Made by a program: the position numbers and the translations under genes. A stretch of 64,000 nt of DNA, taken from the NCBI GenBank assembly GCA_951828515.1, contig OX639992.1, positions 4,194,217 to 4,258,216 on the forward strand, read 5' to 3'. Positions 1 through 9,327 of this stretch are shown one piece after another. The stretch comes from an uncultured Poribacteria bacterium (GTDB lineage: Bacteria; Poribacteria; WGA-4E; WGA-3G). The first letter of the stretch is position 1. Every line of letters begins with the position of its first letter. The notes below the pieces were generated by a model. It did not search any database. It was given only the letters and a program-made list of their open reading frames with translations, and was not told where the DNA came from.

Positions 1-2
1 GA

Positions 3-557
3 CACACCATCCGTCCCCTTCACCCGGAGACGGTTGTAGTAGGACGCGCAATGCCTGTGCAATGTGTAGATGTCTACGAAATTCCAGATGAACCCTATCA
101 GCAGGAGATCGCAGCGGTGGACAGCCTCAAACAGGACGATGTGTTCGTCTGCTCTACGAACCAGAGTACCCGTAACTGTATCTGGGGAGAACTCCTCTCA
201 ACAGCAGCGCGAGCACGCGGCGCGAGAGGTGCCATCATTGACGGGTTTGTCCGAGATGCTCGCCAGATCTTAGCAATGGGGTTTCCCGTGTTTACAACAG
301 GGTTGTCGCCAGTTGACTCCAGTGGACGCGGCGATGTAGTCGCGTATAACGTTCCGATTGAATGTGGTGGTGTTACGGTTAATCCTGGCGATATTGTATT
401 CGGTGATGCAGACGGAGTTGTTGTTATCCCGAAAGTTGTAGAAAAAGATGTGATTGCAGCCGCGTTGGCAAAGGTTAGCGGTGAAGACAGAACTCGTGAT
501 GAACTCCGTGCTGGCGCGACGCTGCGCGAGGTTTATGACAAATATGGAATCCTGTGA
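3..557 (+). CDS. RraA family protein (5' end outside the window)
   Basis: The reading frame is open from base 3, upstream of the ATG at 51, and the extra residues (…HPETVVVGRAMPV) continue the family pattern, so the true start lies before the window. The visible part has the RraA/HMG-aldolase signatures: GELLSTAARARGARG, the IIDGFVRD segment whose Arg-Asp pair is the usual substrate and metal site, then GRGDVVAYNVPIECGGVTVNPGD and the closing DGVVVIP. Members either act as class II 4-hydroxy-4-methyl-2-oxoglutarate aldolase / oxaloacetate decarboxylase or, as RraA itself, bind RNase E. Because the RD pair and acidic metal residues are kept, an aldolase or decarboxylase role is more likely here. 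The substrate cannot be told from the sequence. Confidence 0.85.
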   Translation, partial: HTIRPLHPETVVVGRAMPVQCVDVYEIPDEPYQQEIAAVDSLKQDDVFVCSTNQSTRNCIWGELLSTAARARGARGAIIDGFVRDARQILAMGFPVFTTGLSPVDSSGRGDVVAYNVPIECGGVTVNPGDIVFGDADGVVVIPKVVEKDVIAAALAKVSGEDRTRDELRAGATLREVYDKYGIL

Positions 558-729
558 TGAATGGATCAGACTGAAACAAGGGCACTCGTCCAAGAAGGAA
601 AATTGAAAACAGGGAACTTGCGTTCTTTAGAAAAAGCGCGTAAGCCCAACCAACGGGCCGGGCTGGATATACGGAGAGGGACTTTCTTCGCAAAACCCAC
701 CTGACCGAACCGCAAGGAAAATTAAAAAT

Positions 730-1059
730 ATGATTTATGAATTGCGTACATATCAGGTCGTACCGGGGAAAATGAAAAACCTGAATGACCGGTTTGCGAA
801 CATCACCGTTCCGCTGTTCGAGAAGCACGGAATGAAGGTCATCGGGTTTTGGGAAACGGCTATTGGAGAGGCAACCACGACAGAACTTATCTATATGCTT
901 GCGTTTGAAGATCTCGGACACTATCAGCGGGCATGGGATGCCTTTATTGCTGATCCCGCGTGGCAAGAGGCGAAACGCCTGACGGAAGTGGGCGGTCCGT
1001 TGGTAAACGTCGCGAGCTCCAAGATCATTGAACCAACAGATTATTCACCACTGCAATAG
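730..1059 (+). CDS. NIPSNAP family protein
   Basis: This 109-residue protein begins MIYELRTYQVVPGK and has the compact ferredoxin-like alpha/beta pattern of NIPSNAP domain proteins, including the typical GFWETAIG and ELIYMLAFEDLGHYQRAWDAF segments. Bacterial NIPSNAP proteins are small, cytosolic and of poorly known function. The length equals a single domain. The start codon is preceded by the sequence CCGCAAGGAAAATTAAAAAT, which recurs in front of other genes in this window. The stop codon TAG is immediately followed by a dispersed repeat. Confidence 0.85.
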   Translation: MIYELRTYQVVPGKMKNLNDRFANITVPLFEKHGMKVIGFWETAIGEATTTELIYMLAFEDLGHYQRAWDAFIADPAWQEAKRLTEVGGPLVNVASSKIIEPTDYSPLQ

Positions 1060-1329
1060 CTATCAACGGTCAGGTCGGATTTTTTTCAAAAACCTTTCAG
1101 CGGTCAGTGAATTGGCTATCAGCAGTCAGGTCGGTTTTTTCTTGCGAAAAAACCTTTCAGCGATCGGTGGAATAGCAGTTAGCGATCAGGTCGGGTTTCT
1201 CCGAAACCCTTTCAGCGGTCAGTAAAGAGGTGTTTTTGATAGGGTGTTTCCCCTCGTTTAAGTTAACTCTCTTGCTAATTGCTAATTGCTAATTGCTGAC
1301 GGCTGACTGCTAATTTGCTGACTGCCATT
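1060..1329. repeat. Cluster of dispersed hairpin repeats
   Basis: The whole 270-base spacer between the NIPSNAP stop and the C25 peptidase stop is repeat. Three tandem copies of a hairpin unit (about 1072-1105, 1124-1165, 1183-1222) share the flanks GTCAGGTCGG and CCTTTCAGCGGTCAGT, but their stems differ: GGTTTTTTC/GAAAAAACC in the second and GGGTTTC/GAAACCC in the third. Then comes an AAGAGG…CTCTT element and an array of GCTAATTGCTGACGGCTGACTGC words ending one base before the stop codon of the opposite-strand gene. Confidence 0.85.
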
Positions 1330-4300
1330 TCAGCGTAGTATAGCGAGTTTGCCGATCTGTTCGATTCGGCTTCCATCTTCTGTGTGGGCGATGACGCGAT
1401 ACAGATACACACCATTGGCACATCGCATGCCTATCTCATCTCTCCCGTCCCAACGGGTCTCATTGGCACCACGATTTGCACTACCATCGACAAGCGTGCG
1501 CAGAAGTCTACCGTTGACACTGTAAATTTTGATTGTGACGGTATCCGGTGCTTGCGCGAGGTGGTAGGTGAAAAAGGTCCTTCCATCGACCGTGGGGTTT
1601 GGGACATTGAAAACCTCGCTGAGTGTAACTTCCTCGTCTAAGATGAAAGTCGTAACAAGTTCTGCCGTGTTTTCACTGGTGTCCGCAACAGTGATATGGA
1701 GTTGATACTCGTCATTAGCAAGATCTGGGGCATAAGTAATATCAGCATTTGTGGGAGCCGCAGGATCGAAGGTTTCAGTGTAATCGGTCGCGTCCAACGA
1801 TTCGGGTGTCTCATACACGCTGCCGAAATTGAGACGAAAAGCAGTTTCATCAAGTGCGCTATCATCGGTAAGGGTAATCTTAAAGCGAGGCTGTTCTGTA
1901 AGAACTGTACCATCTATCAAAGGTTCATCAAGGGGTTCGCGCGTTGAACCTGTACCGAACGCAGTAACTCGGATGTCAATAGTAGGTGGCGTGAGATCTG
2001 GAGCTTCAGTGACAAAAAATCTATAGACGACAAGCCCCTCGTCCCCGCCGATGGCGTTCCCATTGAAATCCTGTGCCGTGATATTGAAGGTATGCTCGCC
2101 CGGAAAGAGAATCGGTTGGTAATCAATCGGCACCGTTTGAAAACCACCCTGCGTGCGGAGTTCATAGTCAGTAATCAGCTCAAGAGGACCGCTGTCCTTT
2201 TGTCTGGCGATTGTGAGGAAATCTGTATCAATACCGTTTGTATCCTGTAACACAATAGAGATATTCGGGCGTGGCGGGATCACGCTACCCGTCTGAGGTT
2301 GGAGACCGTCCACCCATATACTGAAGGCAGGCGGCTCGGTGTCGGTACTCCGCATAAGCGCAAACTGTGTGAGTTCGCTAACCTCTGCCGTTATAGTCCC
2401 AACCCGGGCACTGCTAAATTTTACCTTATCGCCGAAATTAAAGTTCTCGGAGCTTGCGGTGACAATAATATCCAATCCAAGATGACTGAGGTAAAGAGGT
2501 TCATTTATCTTACCTCGGACTTTGACTCCGTTTGGATGATGGATAGCTTCTGCAGAGGCATCGCGGAGTTCGTAACGAACAGGATCGGTAAAAAAAATAA
2601 ACCAATCGCCAATCTCAAATTCCCCGTTGGGTCCAGGTCGGCTGTTTACCGTGGCGTTACCATTACCGAGATTGGCATTCCACGTCTCGGTGAGAACAAC
2701 ATCACCTCCCGGGTCATAGTCGGTTTCAAAAGCGAGAATATCAGCAAATTCAAAGGTGTAGTTGACTCCCAGTGGTGTGCTTTCTTTCCTCGGAATCCGT
2801 ATTTCCAAGCCGAACCCTTCCTCCCTGAACGGATTATCCAATTGTCCAGGCTTATCAAGTTTCTGGATGAGTGCTTCTCCCTTGCGTTTGAGAAATACTT
2901 CGTATTCATCGGAATCTAAAAACAGGAGTATCCAAGTGCCAGCAGGAGTGAGATTCGGGTTGATGCTGATAGCGGAAGCGTCCAATTCCTGTTCGCTCGC
3001 ATTTTCCATCTGCGTCGGGGTGACATAGTTTTCGAGCAGAAAGTCGCCTTCAGAGGTGTAATGAATCTGTGAGGGGAGACGTCGCCACGCCGAAGGATCT
3101 GCTTGCCATGCGTAGACTGCCAACTGATCGGCGAGTTCCGCTAAAGCTGTTTTAAATGCTGGGGTGTCGGGTTGGAGCAATGTCTCCTCACGCACGGTAT
3201 CTTCTAAGGCACTCTCGTCAAAGCGGAGTTTAAGCTCGGCAGGCTTCTTGAGTGCGGTTACACCTGTACGAAAAGTAGGTTCATAATATTGCGAAACCTC
3301 TGCGCCTTGCCGAATAAGTCCGCGTCGGAGGGCTGCGACGCGAGGAATGGGGGCAAACTGAAGGTCCGGTTGGGATGGGTCAGTAGGCAACTGCGAAGAA
3401 ACAGAGAGCGGTATACCTGCCTTATTCTGTGGTTCAGCATCGAGCGAGTTTGCAGGAAAATGGATGTCAAACACCCTATCCAAACTGAACGCTGTCAACG
3501 CCTCCTGCGGTTTATAGTTAAACTCATTGACAATAAATGAGACGTGCTGTTTGTTATCAAACTGGCGTGATTCTTGGATTTTTCCGATGATTTTGTCCTC
3601 GATTTCTGGATCATCTGGGTCCGCGAGGACATAAATTTTGTGTACGCCTGTTGTGAGCGGTTTGTCAAGATCCAATATTGCGGTGACCTTTTGCAACGTG
3701 TGTATGCCATCCGTCCAGTCGGTGGGTTTAATGATCACGCGTCCTATAATGTCGGCATCTTCGTCGATGATGCTGTCACCCTCCTTGTCCGGATTGCCTT
3801 CAGCAAATACCACCTCAATATCAAATCGAACCGGACGCCCACCAATGTTAACGATTTCTCCGATGAGTTGGTAGCCGTTCTTCTCTTCATCAAACGTATA
3901 TTGGATAGGTGCCCTGTCGGCTTCGTCTGTACCGATTGCAATATTGGGTCCCTCAGGCACTTTGACAATGTTGCGTTCCGTTTTTGATGGGATAGCGAGT
4001 TCGTGTCCCGTGCTATCAGTAATGAGAAGTCGATAGCGTACCTGCCGTCCACCCTGTGGTAATGGAATCGCTTTTTCGAGTTCATACCATTGTCCGCCGA
4101 GTGGCACATCGCCGAGAGGTGCCCGTGCAGGGATCATGGAGATTGTTTGGTCTTTGAAGGTAGCCGTATCATCCCATAATACCTTTATACTTCGTACACC
4201 GGCTGGCCCCTTATCGTCAACAACAAGCACACTGATACTGAGTGTATCTGTGACTTTAATATCAATAGTTTCTCGAATATCGTGTACGACGGGTGTGTCA

Positions 4301-7300
4301 ACCCAAAACCGAGTGCCTCCGATAGCAGCGCGGGTGTCATCATAAGCAAATATCCGTGCAACACCACCACCCGGTAGCGCGCTATTTGGCACATCAAGAC
4401 GAATCGTACCATATTCCCCCTTCCAAACTCTACCGCCAGTACGCTGCACGAGGTCGTTACTAATATTATCGTCATAATGATTTGCGAAGGTCGCGAAAGC
4501 GGAGAGGGACTCCGTACTAAAATCGGTCGCGATCCTAAAATTCTCACCCCCTGTAACCCCAATCCGAGACACCCTATCAAAAACACCTTCAGTTGTTCCT
4601 ACCTCGTTTGCTTTGATAACAATCTCGTGCGCTTTGTTGAGCGCGATGCGCTCTAACTCGACCTTTATGTTGAGCTCGGGACGAGCAAGGTGAGATGCGG
4701 GGTCTCCGAAGAGTGTATATTGCTCCGTGCCGGGGATCCACTGCGTATTCCGAATACGACTGACAAAACTAATTTTAGCATCGGCAACAATATGCCCGAT
4801 TGTTGACGGAAGTCCACCATCACTGTTAATAACAAGTTTAGGTTCGCGACCCACGCCGAAAAGGGATTCAAAAAGGTCTTTGTCGAATTCGGCATTTGCT
4901 GTGCCGTAGGTTAATCGTGTCGCCGAGAGTGTGGCAATCGCACCATATTTTCCCAACAGAAATTGCTCGCTAAGGCAGAAGTTCCCAACTTGTTGTGGTT
5001 TGTCAAACTGCCCGTTAAGACAGGTCGTTGTAATCACGAAGGGGAGGTATCGGTTCCGCAAACCGACAACATCCTCACTATGAAAAATAGCCTCATCTGC
5101 CCAAGTCTGTATTCCACCATGTCCTGTATATTCGATAGCGAGTGCGCCTCTATTGATAGCAGCACGAATTTGAGAGCGTGTGCGTTCGGGACTTCTAATC
5201 TTTCGGAGATAGATTTGGCGAGTGTCATACCCGACCGGTATAATCTCTTGTATCAATTCATCACGCGATGCTTCAAAGACGCCATCGGATGGGTTGTCTG
5301 TGTGGTCATCTGCTACCTGAATCAATGTCCCTTGCCACAGTCCCGTTTTAATATTTTTCTCATAGTTGATGATTTTTTCAACCATAGTCGCGAGTTCTTC
5401 ACGGGTCTGAACAGAGAGTCTCCCAATAAGCATGTCCGGGAGCGCGTCTTCACCGCTGATGTTAACGAAACGCTGGTCCATAGCGGTTTCCCCACTTGCG
5501 GGTGCCCATCCATGGTATGTAGGCACAAAGATCGGATAGAGATTATAGGTGCCACGGAAATTGGGATCCTCGCGGTAAAGCGCGACGGTAGTGTTTTTGT
5601 AATCATAATGGGCATCTCCAACGAGGAGGACATAGGTAGGAGCAGGCTGTTGCCAACTGTTATAAGCGTATCGGAGGAACCGCCGGATCGCAAACGGGTT
5701 AAACAGACCATCGCTGAATTCATTGTAGATGTCGCCGATATCAACAATCATGGTCGTCAAACCCTGTGAACGCCGAAATTCGACAAGCGGTTGAATGTTT
5801 TCAGTGAAATCCGGATGTGTTATGACAACATAGTCTGCTTGGTTGGAAGGATTCCGCAACGGTGTTGGCGGTGTTGGCACAAGCGCGTTGATGCTTCGGT
5901 AGGAGGAACGTGAAATGACAAAATAGCGTGTATATTGGTTGACGCTATCCTCAAAGAGAATTTGATGGCTCGCACCAATACGCGAGACTTTACCACCAGT
6001 GAGTCTACTGGTAATGCCGTTCTCATTAATTTCATATACATCAATTGTATCGTGAAAGATGTTTCGGACGTTGTATTGGACTTTGCCACGGTTGCGAGGT
6101 TCAGTATTGGTATTGAACTCAAGACGGTTCGCCTGTGCCTGAAAACTTCGCCAATAATCAAATTCATACCAGTCGAGATAGAAGTCGTAGGAACCGGCAG
6201 GCGTTTTGTTAGTATCCAATGACTCAATACGCATGAAATTCACTTGGTTATTATGGACACGGGCATGTGGAATACTGCGGATCGCTATCTGAGAACCTTG
6301 GCGTTTCCACTCCACAAGCCGACCGAGTTGAAGCCCGTTGAAAGAGATTCGTGCCTTGTGAAGGGCATTCCCTCTACGGGAAGCCCCCTGAAATTTGAGA
6401 CGTAAGGTTGCCAAGCGGTCAATCGCGAGCCGTGGGACAGCCAATGGCACCTCTATCGGGAGATCCTTTCGACTTGTGTCAACGTTCCCACCGCGGAAGG
6501 CTACCCAGAAATAGTGATCGGCAAGTTCAGACTTAATCTCAGTACCAGCCAAGACATCATGATGCACATTCTTTTCAAATCGAGCGCGTGATAAAAAAGC
6601 TGTTGGTGCTACCAAGTTTGGGGTCCGTGGCGTTGCGTCTCGTTCCTCAACACGCGACCCCTCAATACCAACATTGGGTTCTCCTTGTAAAGCAAAGCGA
6701 AGCCAGTAAACGTTTTCGTCGGTAAATTTGTTGTCAGCCAAGGCGCGCCCATAAAAAACCAACTGTTCACCTGGATCAAGTGTGTCGTTTCCGTTTTCAT
6801 CAAAAACATAGATACCCTGTTTTTTCCCACTACTTTCCAGGCGAATGGTATCAAGGTCAATATCCTCTGGTTCGATGCCAGCCGCGGCTTTAATGTTATT
6901 ATAGGTAATACGGTAGAGGTCGGTTCTGGTAACGCGGATTTTAAATCGGTGTGTGTTGGAAACCGTTAAGGTGGGGGCACCATAAGCGTGATTTCCGTAA
7001 GAGGTTCGCCGTTGGCTGCGCCACGGTTTTGCTTGCTCATAGTTTCGCAATGTTCCTTGGAATAGACCCTCAAAAGCCGGAGAGTTTCTCGAAAAGGTAG
7101 ACGGAGCCGCAGAAACAGTTCCATCCGTTGTTGGAAAAGGGGGAAAAGTAATTCGGAACGTCACAGATTTGAAAATTTTCAACTGCTTTGTTGTCGAATT
7201 GTATTGTATCGGATTGATTTGCAGACTCGCAATCCGCTGTTCCCGCACAAAACCTACTGGTATAGCCTCTACAAGCTGTCTCGGATAAAAGGCTTTATGG

Positions 7301-7842
7301 CTATCGGCTTTCAGCAATCGGCTTTCAGAAAGAGAATCTCTTTGCTGACTGCTATGTAGAGAGGGGAAAATTGGATCGTCTGGTGTAATACGAATATTTT
7401 CAACGTTTCTTATCTCTGGACGTGCCTGAATGACAGTGACAATTGGTGTTCCTACGATTGGGATACCGATGCGTTGTGTGTAGATAGGTAGACGCGGTTT
7501 GCCCACGTCGAGCGTCCAATCTGCACCCGCAAAATAGATTTCGGTATACTGGCTATCAGCCATCAGCCGTCGGCTATCAGTGGAATGTGTGGCACTTGCA
7601 GACGTTTTGTCCGCTACAATGCCCTCTGACTGACTACTGACTGCTGACTGCTGACTGCTATTCCTGACTTGGACTTCAGGTAGTGTGAAGCGAGCTGTGA
7701 GTGTGTCCGATGTGATTGCGAGAATCTGTAGAGAGTTTTTGCTTACGGGGTTCCCCGATGCTGTTGTTTGTGCTACAGAAACCAATGTTGGAACAGTGTA
7801 GAATGTAAAAAACAGGGCTAAGAAAAATTGAATCTTTCTCAT
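1330..7842 (-). CDS. Secreted gingipain-type (C25) cysteine peptidase, 2170 residues
   Basis: The N-terminus MRKIQFFLALFFTFYTVPTLVSVAQT is a Sec signal peptide. A C25-propeptide-like region (about residues 95-300) is followed by a large beta-rich part and then the peptidase domain (about 655-1030) with YVVITHPDF, YVLLVGDAHYDY, the catalytic His in EYTGHGG (about 907) and the catalytic Cys in TTTCLNG (about 939). A long beta-sandwich region follows, and the last 90 residues (…FNVPNPTVDGRTFFTYHL… WDGRDEIGMRCANGVYLYRV) form a FlgD-like Ig domain of the sort that ends many secreted FCB-group proteins. Gingipain-like proteins cleave extracellular proteins or act as sortases of such secretion systems; which applies here is unknown. 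Two stretches near the N-terminus (complement of 7300-7354 and 7551-7665) are in-frame copies of the dispersed repeat and read as Ser/Gln-rich sequence. The start has CCGCAAGGTAAATTAAAAAG just upstream. Confidence 0.88.
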   Translation of the reverse strand: MRKIQFFLALFFTFYTVPTLVSVAQTTASGNPVSKNSLQILAITSDTLTARFTLPEVQVRNSSQQSAVSSQSEGIVADKTSASATHSTDSRRLMADSQYTEIYFAGADWTLDVGKPRLPIYTQRIGIPIVGTPIVTVIQARPEIRNVENIRITPDDPIFPSLHSSQQRDSLSESRLLKADSHKAFYPRQLVEAIPVGFVREQRIASLQINPIQYNSTTKQLKIFKSVTFRITFPPFPTTDGTVSAAPSTFSRNSPAFEGLFQGTLRNYEQAKPWRSQRRTSYGNHAYGAPTLTVSNTHRFKIRVTRTDLYRITYNNIKAAAGIEPEDIDLDTIRLESSGKKQGIYVFDENGNDTLDPGEQLVFYGRALADNKFTDENVYWLRFALQGEPNVGIEGSRVEERDATPRTPNLVAPTAFLSRARFEKNVHHDVLAGTEIKSELADHYFWVAFRGGNVDTSRKDLPIEVPLAVPRLAIDRLATLRLKFQGASRRGNALHKARISFNGLQLGRLVEWKRQGSQIAIRSIPHARVHNNQVNFMRIESLDTNKTPAGSYDFYLDWYEFDYWRSFQAQANRLEFNTNTEPRNRGKVQYNVRNIFHDTIDVYEINENGITSRLTGGKVSRIGASHQILFEDSVNQYTRYFVISRSSYRSINALVPTPPTPLRNPSNQADYVVITHPDFTENIQPLVEFRRSQGLTTMIVDIGDIYNEFSDGLFNPFAIRRFLRYAYNSWQQPAPTYVLLVGDAHYDYKNTTVALYREDPNFRGTYNLYPIFVPTYHGWAPASGETAMDQRFVNISGEDALPDMLIGRLSVQTREELATMVEKIINYEKNIKTGLWQGTLIQVADDHTDNPSDGVFEASRDELIQEIIPVGYDTRQIYLRKIRSPERTRSQIRAAINRGALAIEYTGHGGIQTWADEAIFHSEDVVGLRNRYLPFVITTTCLNGQFDKPQQVGNFCLSEQFLLGKYGAIATLSATRLTYGTANAEFDKDLFESLFGVGREPKLVINSDGGLPSTIGHIVADAKISFVSRIRNTQWIPGTEQYTLFGDPASHLARPELNIKVELERIALNKAHEIVIKANEVGTTEGVFDRVSRIGVTGGENFRIATDFSTESLSAFATFANHYDDNISNDLVQRTGGRVWKGEYGTIRLDVPNSALPGGGVARIFAYDDTRAAIGGTRFWVDTPVVHDIRETIDIKVTDTLSISVLVVDDKGPAGVRSIKVLWDDTATFKDQTISMIPARAPLGDVPLGGQWYELEKAIPLPQGGRQVRYRLLITDSTGHELAIPSKTERNIVKVPEGPNIAIGTDEADRAPIQYTFDEEKNGYQLIGEIVNIGGRPVRFDIEVVFAEGNPDKEGDSIIDEDADIIGRVIIKPTDWTDGIHTLQKVTAILDLDKPLTTGVHKIYVLADPDDPEIEDKIIGKIQESRQFDNKQHVSFIVNEFNYKPQEALTAFSLDRVFDIHFPANSLDAEPQNKAGIPLSVSSQLPTDPSQPDLQFAPIPRVAALRRGLIRQGAEVSQYYEPTFRTGVTALKKPAELKLRFDESALEDTVREETLLQPDTPAFKTALAELADQLAVYAWQADPSAWRRLPSQIHYTSEGDFLLENYVTPTQMENASEQELDASAISINPNLTPAGTWILLFLDSDEYEVFLKRKGEALIQKLDKPGQLDNPFREEGFGLEIRIPRKESTPLGVNYTFEFADILAFETDYDPGGDVVLTETWNANLGNGNATVNSRPGPNGEFEIGDWFIFFTDPVRYELRDASAEAIHHPNGVKVRGKINEPLYLSHLGLDIIVTASSENFNFGDKVKFSSARVGTITAEVSELTQFALMRSTDTEPPAFSIWVDGLQPQTGSVIPPRPNISIVLQDTNGIDTDFLTIARQKDSGPLELITDYELRTQGGFQTVPIDYQPILFPGEHTFNITAQDFNGNAIGGDEGLVVYRFFVTEAPDLTPPTIDIRVTAFGTGSTREPLDEPLIDGTVLTEQPRFKITLTDDSALDETAFRLNFGSVYETPESLDATDYTETFDPAAPTNADITYAPDLANDEYQLHITVADTSENTAELVTTFILDEEVTLSEVFNVPNPTVDGRTFFTYHLAQAPDTVTIKIYSVNGRLLRTLVDGSANRGANETRWDGRDEIGMRCANGVYLYRVIAHTEDGSRIEQIGKLAILR
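7300..7354 (-). repeat. In-frame dispersed repeat inside the C25 peptidase gene
   Basis: On the minus strand this reads AGCAGTCAGCAAAGAGATTCTCTTTCTGAAAGCC and continues with CGATTGCTGAAAGCCGATAGCC. The AAAGAGATTCTCTTT core is a hairpin. The same wording (CTCTTGCTGAAAGCCGAAAGCC) occurs between genes at 57552-57573. Here it is translated as SSQQRDSLSESRLLKADS, in the prodomain region. Confidence 0.8.
7551..7665 (-). repeat. In-frame dispersed repeat pair inside the C25 peptidase gene
   Basis: An array of AGCAGTCAGC words on the minus strand (translated as SSQQSAVSSQS) and a second block GATAGCCGACGGCTGATGGCTGATAGCC (translated as DSRRLMADSQ) flank about 40 bases of other sequence. The words match the intergenic repeats. 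The reading frame is kept through both arms. Confidence 0.8.
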
Positions 7843-8103
7843 CTTTTTAATTTACCTTGCGGGTAAGTGTCGTGGTCTATTATCTGAAGATTTTTGATTT
7901 AGAGTTGAAGAAACACCCCGCTGACTCTCACTGCGAGGCAATATGCGCAAATGTAATACATTGTCCCGCAAGTCCACACGCGACTTGCGCTACGGATTTA
8001 GTCTCTCCCCAGACTAAATCCAGCGTTGATTCGCAAAAACCCCTACGCTTCGTTTTGGGCTTGTTTCTTTGTTTGTTTTTTTTTATGAAATCTTCTATTT
8101 TTT
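7843..8103. repeat. Gene-free spacer with two perfect hairpins
   Basis: Between pdxA and the C25 gene. One hairpin is CGCAAGTC/GACTTGCG (7967-7974 with 7982-7989); it has a relative at 13884-13906 with the changed but still paired stem CGCAAGCC/GGCTTGCG. The second is GGATTTAGTCT/AGACTAAATCC (7994-8004 with 8011-8021). A T-rich tract (8069-8104) precedes the pdxA stop on the plus strand. The C25 start context (complement of about 7843-7865) lies at the left edge. Confidence 0.75.
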
Positions 8104-9192
8104 TTACATGACATTTGCCAGTCGCGCTGCACAACTGAGTGCCCCCACCAAGCTCATTTCGTTAGCGATGCCTTTGCCGGCTATGTCAAACGCCGTACCG
8201 TGGTCCACGCTCGTCCGGACTATCGGTAAACCTAAAGTGACATTCACAAGTTCACCAAATCCAAGAAGTTTTATCGGAATATTGCCCTGATCGTGATACA
8301 TAACGATGACGGCATGCCATTCGCCCTGGCTTGCCTTGACAAAAAGTGTGTCCGCAGGAAGTGGACCGTCAATCTTACCGAAGCGTGCTTGTGCCTGCGC
8401 GATGGCTGGGCGGATAAAGTATTCTTCCTCTTTTCCGAATACGCCAGCTTCACCCGCATGAGGGTTTAAGCCCGCAACAGCAAGCCTCGGTTCGGAGATA
8501 CCGCAATGGATTAGTGTTTGTCGAGTAATACGGATCACCTCAACAATTCTTTCGACAGAGAGATGTTTCGACACATCAGCTAATGCAATGTGATTTGTCA
8601 CGAAAGCAACTGCTGGAATGACTCTCGGTTCTCGGAAGCCTTCAGTAAAGAGGTCTTTTTGTTGAGAACTAATTGCTGACGGCTGATTGCTATCCAATGC
8701 CTCGGGTGTACAGAGCATCATTACTACATGCGGAGTGCTCGTAAACGCGGCAAGCATTTCCGTGTGGCCCGGATAGGAAATCCCTGCTCGGTGTATAGCG
8801 GCTTTGCAGATCGGGGCTGTTGTAATGGCATCCAGTTCACCCCGCATCGTAAGATGTGTCCCTGTTTTAATCGCTTTCACAGCGACTTCACCCGCGCGGG
8901 CATCTATAGTACCGACAGAAACATCCTGAGGAGCTATTGAGGACACATCAAGTACATCAATTGTTCCGTGTCTTGCAATCGCTTGCATCGGTGTTTTGAT
9001 TATATTAAGGTTTAGGGGTGGTGTGTTGGGAGTTATAAAGCGGGAACACGCGTCCTCAAGAATAGCAGAACTGCCGATAACAATCGGTTGACACAGCGAA
9101 TATATGCTTTTGTGGGTGAGTGCCTTGACAACGATTTCGGGACCGATGCCAGCCGCATCCCCCATTGTGAGTCCAATCTTCGGTCTATTCAT
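8104..9192 (-). CDS. pdxA: 4-hydroxythreonine-4-phosphate dehydrogenase PdxA
   Basis: PdxA oxidises 4-phosphohydroxy-L-threonine in the DXP-dependent route to pyridoxal phosphate; it is a cytosolic metal- and NAD-dependent homodimer. The sequence has the N-terminal GDAAGIGPEIV, the GHTEMLA segment with a metal-ligand His, NPHAGE, and the strongly conserved MYHDQGNIPIKLLGFGELVNVTLGLP followed by RTSVDHGTAFDIAGKG. The length (362) is about 25-30 residues longer than usual. The excess is explained by an in-frame copy of the dispersed repeat at residues about 166-184. The position is a loop between conserved blocks, so the enzyme is probably still active. PdxA2-type enzymes of other pathways are an alternative that the sequence alone does not exclude. 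Confidence 0.93.
   Translation of the reverse strand: MNRPKIGLTMGDAAGIGPEIVVKALTHKSIYSLCQPIVIGSSAILEDACSRFITPNTPPLNLNIIKTPMQAIARHGTIDVLDVSSIAPQDVSVGTIDARAGEVAVKAIKTGTHLTMRGELDAITTAPICKAAIHRAGISYPGHTEMLAAFTSTPHVVMMLCTPEALDSNQPSAISSQQKDLFTEGFREPRVIPAVAFVTNHIALADVSKHLSVERIVEVIRITRQTLIHCGISEPRLAVAGLNPHAGEAGVFGKEEEYFIRPAIAQAQARFGKIDGPLPADTLFVKASQGEWHAVIVMYHDQGNIPIKLLGFGELVNVTLGLPIVRTSVDHGTAFDIAGKGIANEMSLVGALSCAARLANVM
8641..8694 (-). repeat. In-frame dispersed repeat inside pdxA
   Basis: On the minus strand this reads GATAGCAATCAGCCGTCAGC then AATTAGTTCTCAACAAAAAGACCTCTTTACTG. The same words (AGCAATCAGCCGTCAGCAATTAG, CCTCTTTACTG) occur in the intergenic copies. It is translated as SNQPSAISSQQKDLFTEG, within an otherwise well conserved enzyme. 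Confidence 0.85.
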
Positions 9193-9327
9193 AGAATAGT
9201 TATCAGCTATCAGAGTCGTGGTTGTCAGTTGTCGGTTCGGTTCTCGGTTAAGAGGTTTTCGTTTAACAGAGCCCTCTTGTAACTGACAACCGAAAGTGGA
9301 GCGTAGCGGAACGAACCGATAACCATT
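9193..9327. repeat. Dispersed repeat filling the pdxA / S4-gene spacer
   Basis: A TATCAGTTATCGGTT-type copy of the repeat. The centre is AAGAGG-TTTTCGTTTAACAGAGC-CCTCTT, flanked by CGGTTCTCGGTT and GTAACTGACAACCG. On the minus strand it begins as AATGGTTATCGGTT directly after the TAA stop of the S4 gene. Confidence 0.8.

Noticed and set aside
51-557. ATG at 51 as the start of the RraA-like gene
   Set aside because: The frame stays open upstream with residues that fit the family (VVVGRA before MPV), so this ATG is internal.
1028-1225. A 65-codon open frame over the repeats after the NIPSNAP gene
   Set aside because: It is made entirely of the three hairpin repeats, has no ribosome-binding site and gives repetitive sequence without family character.
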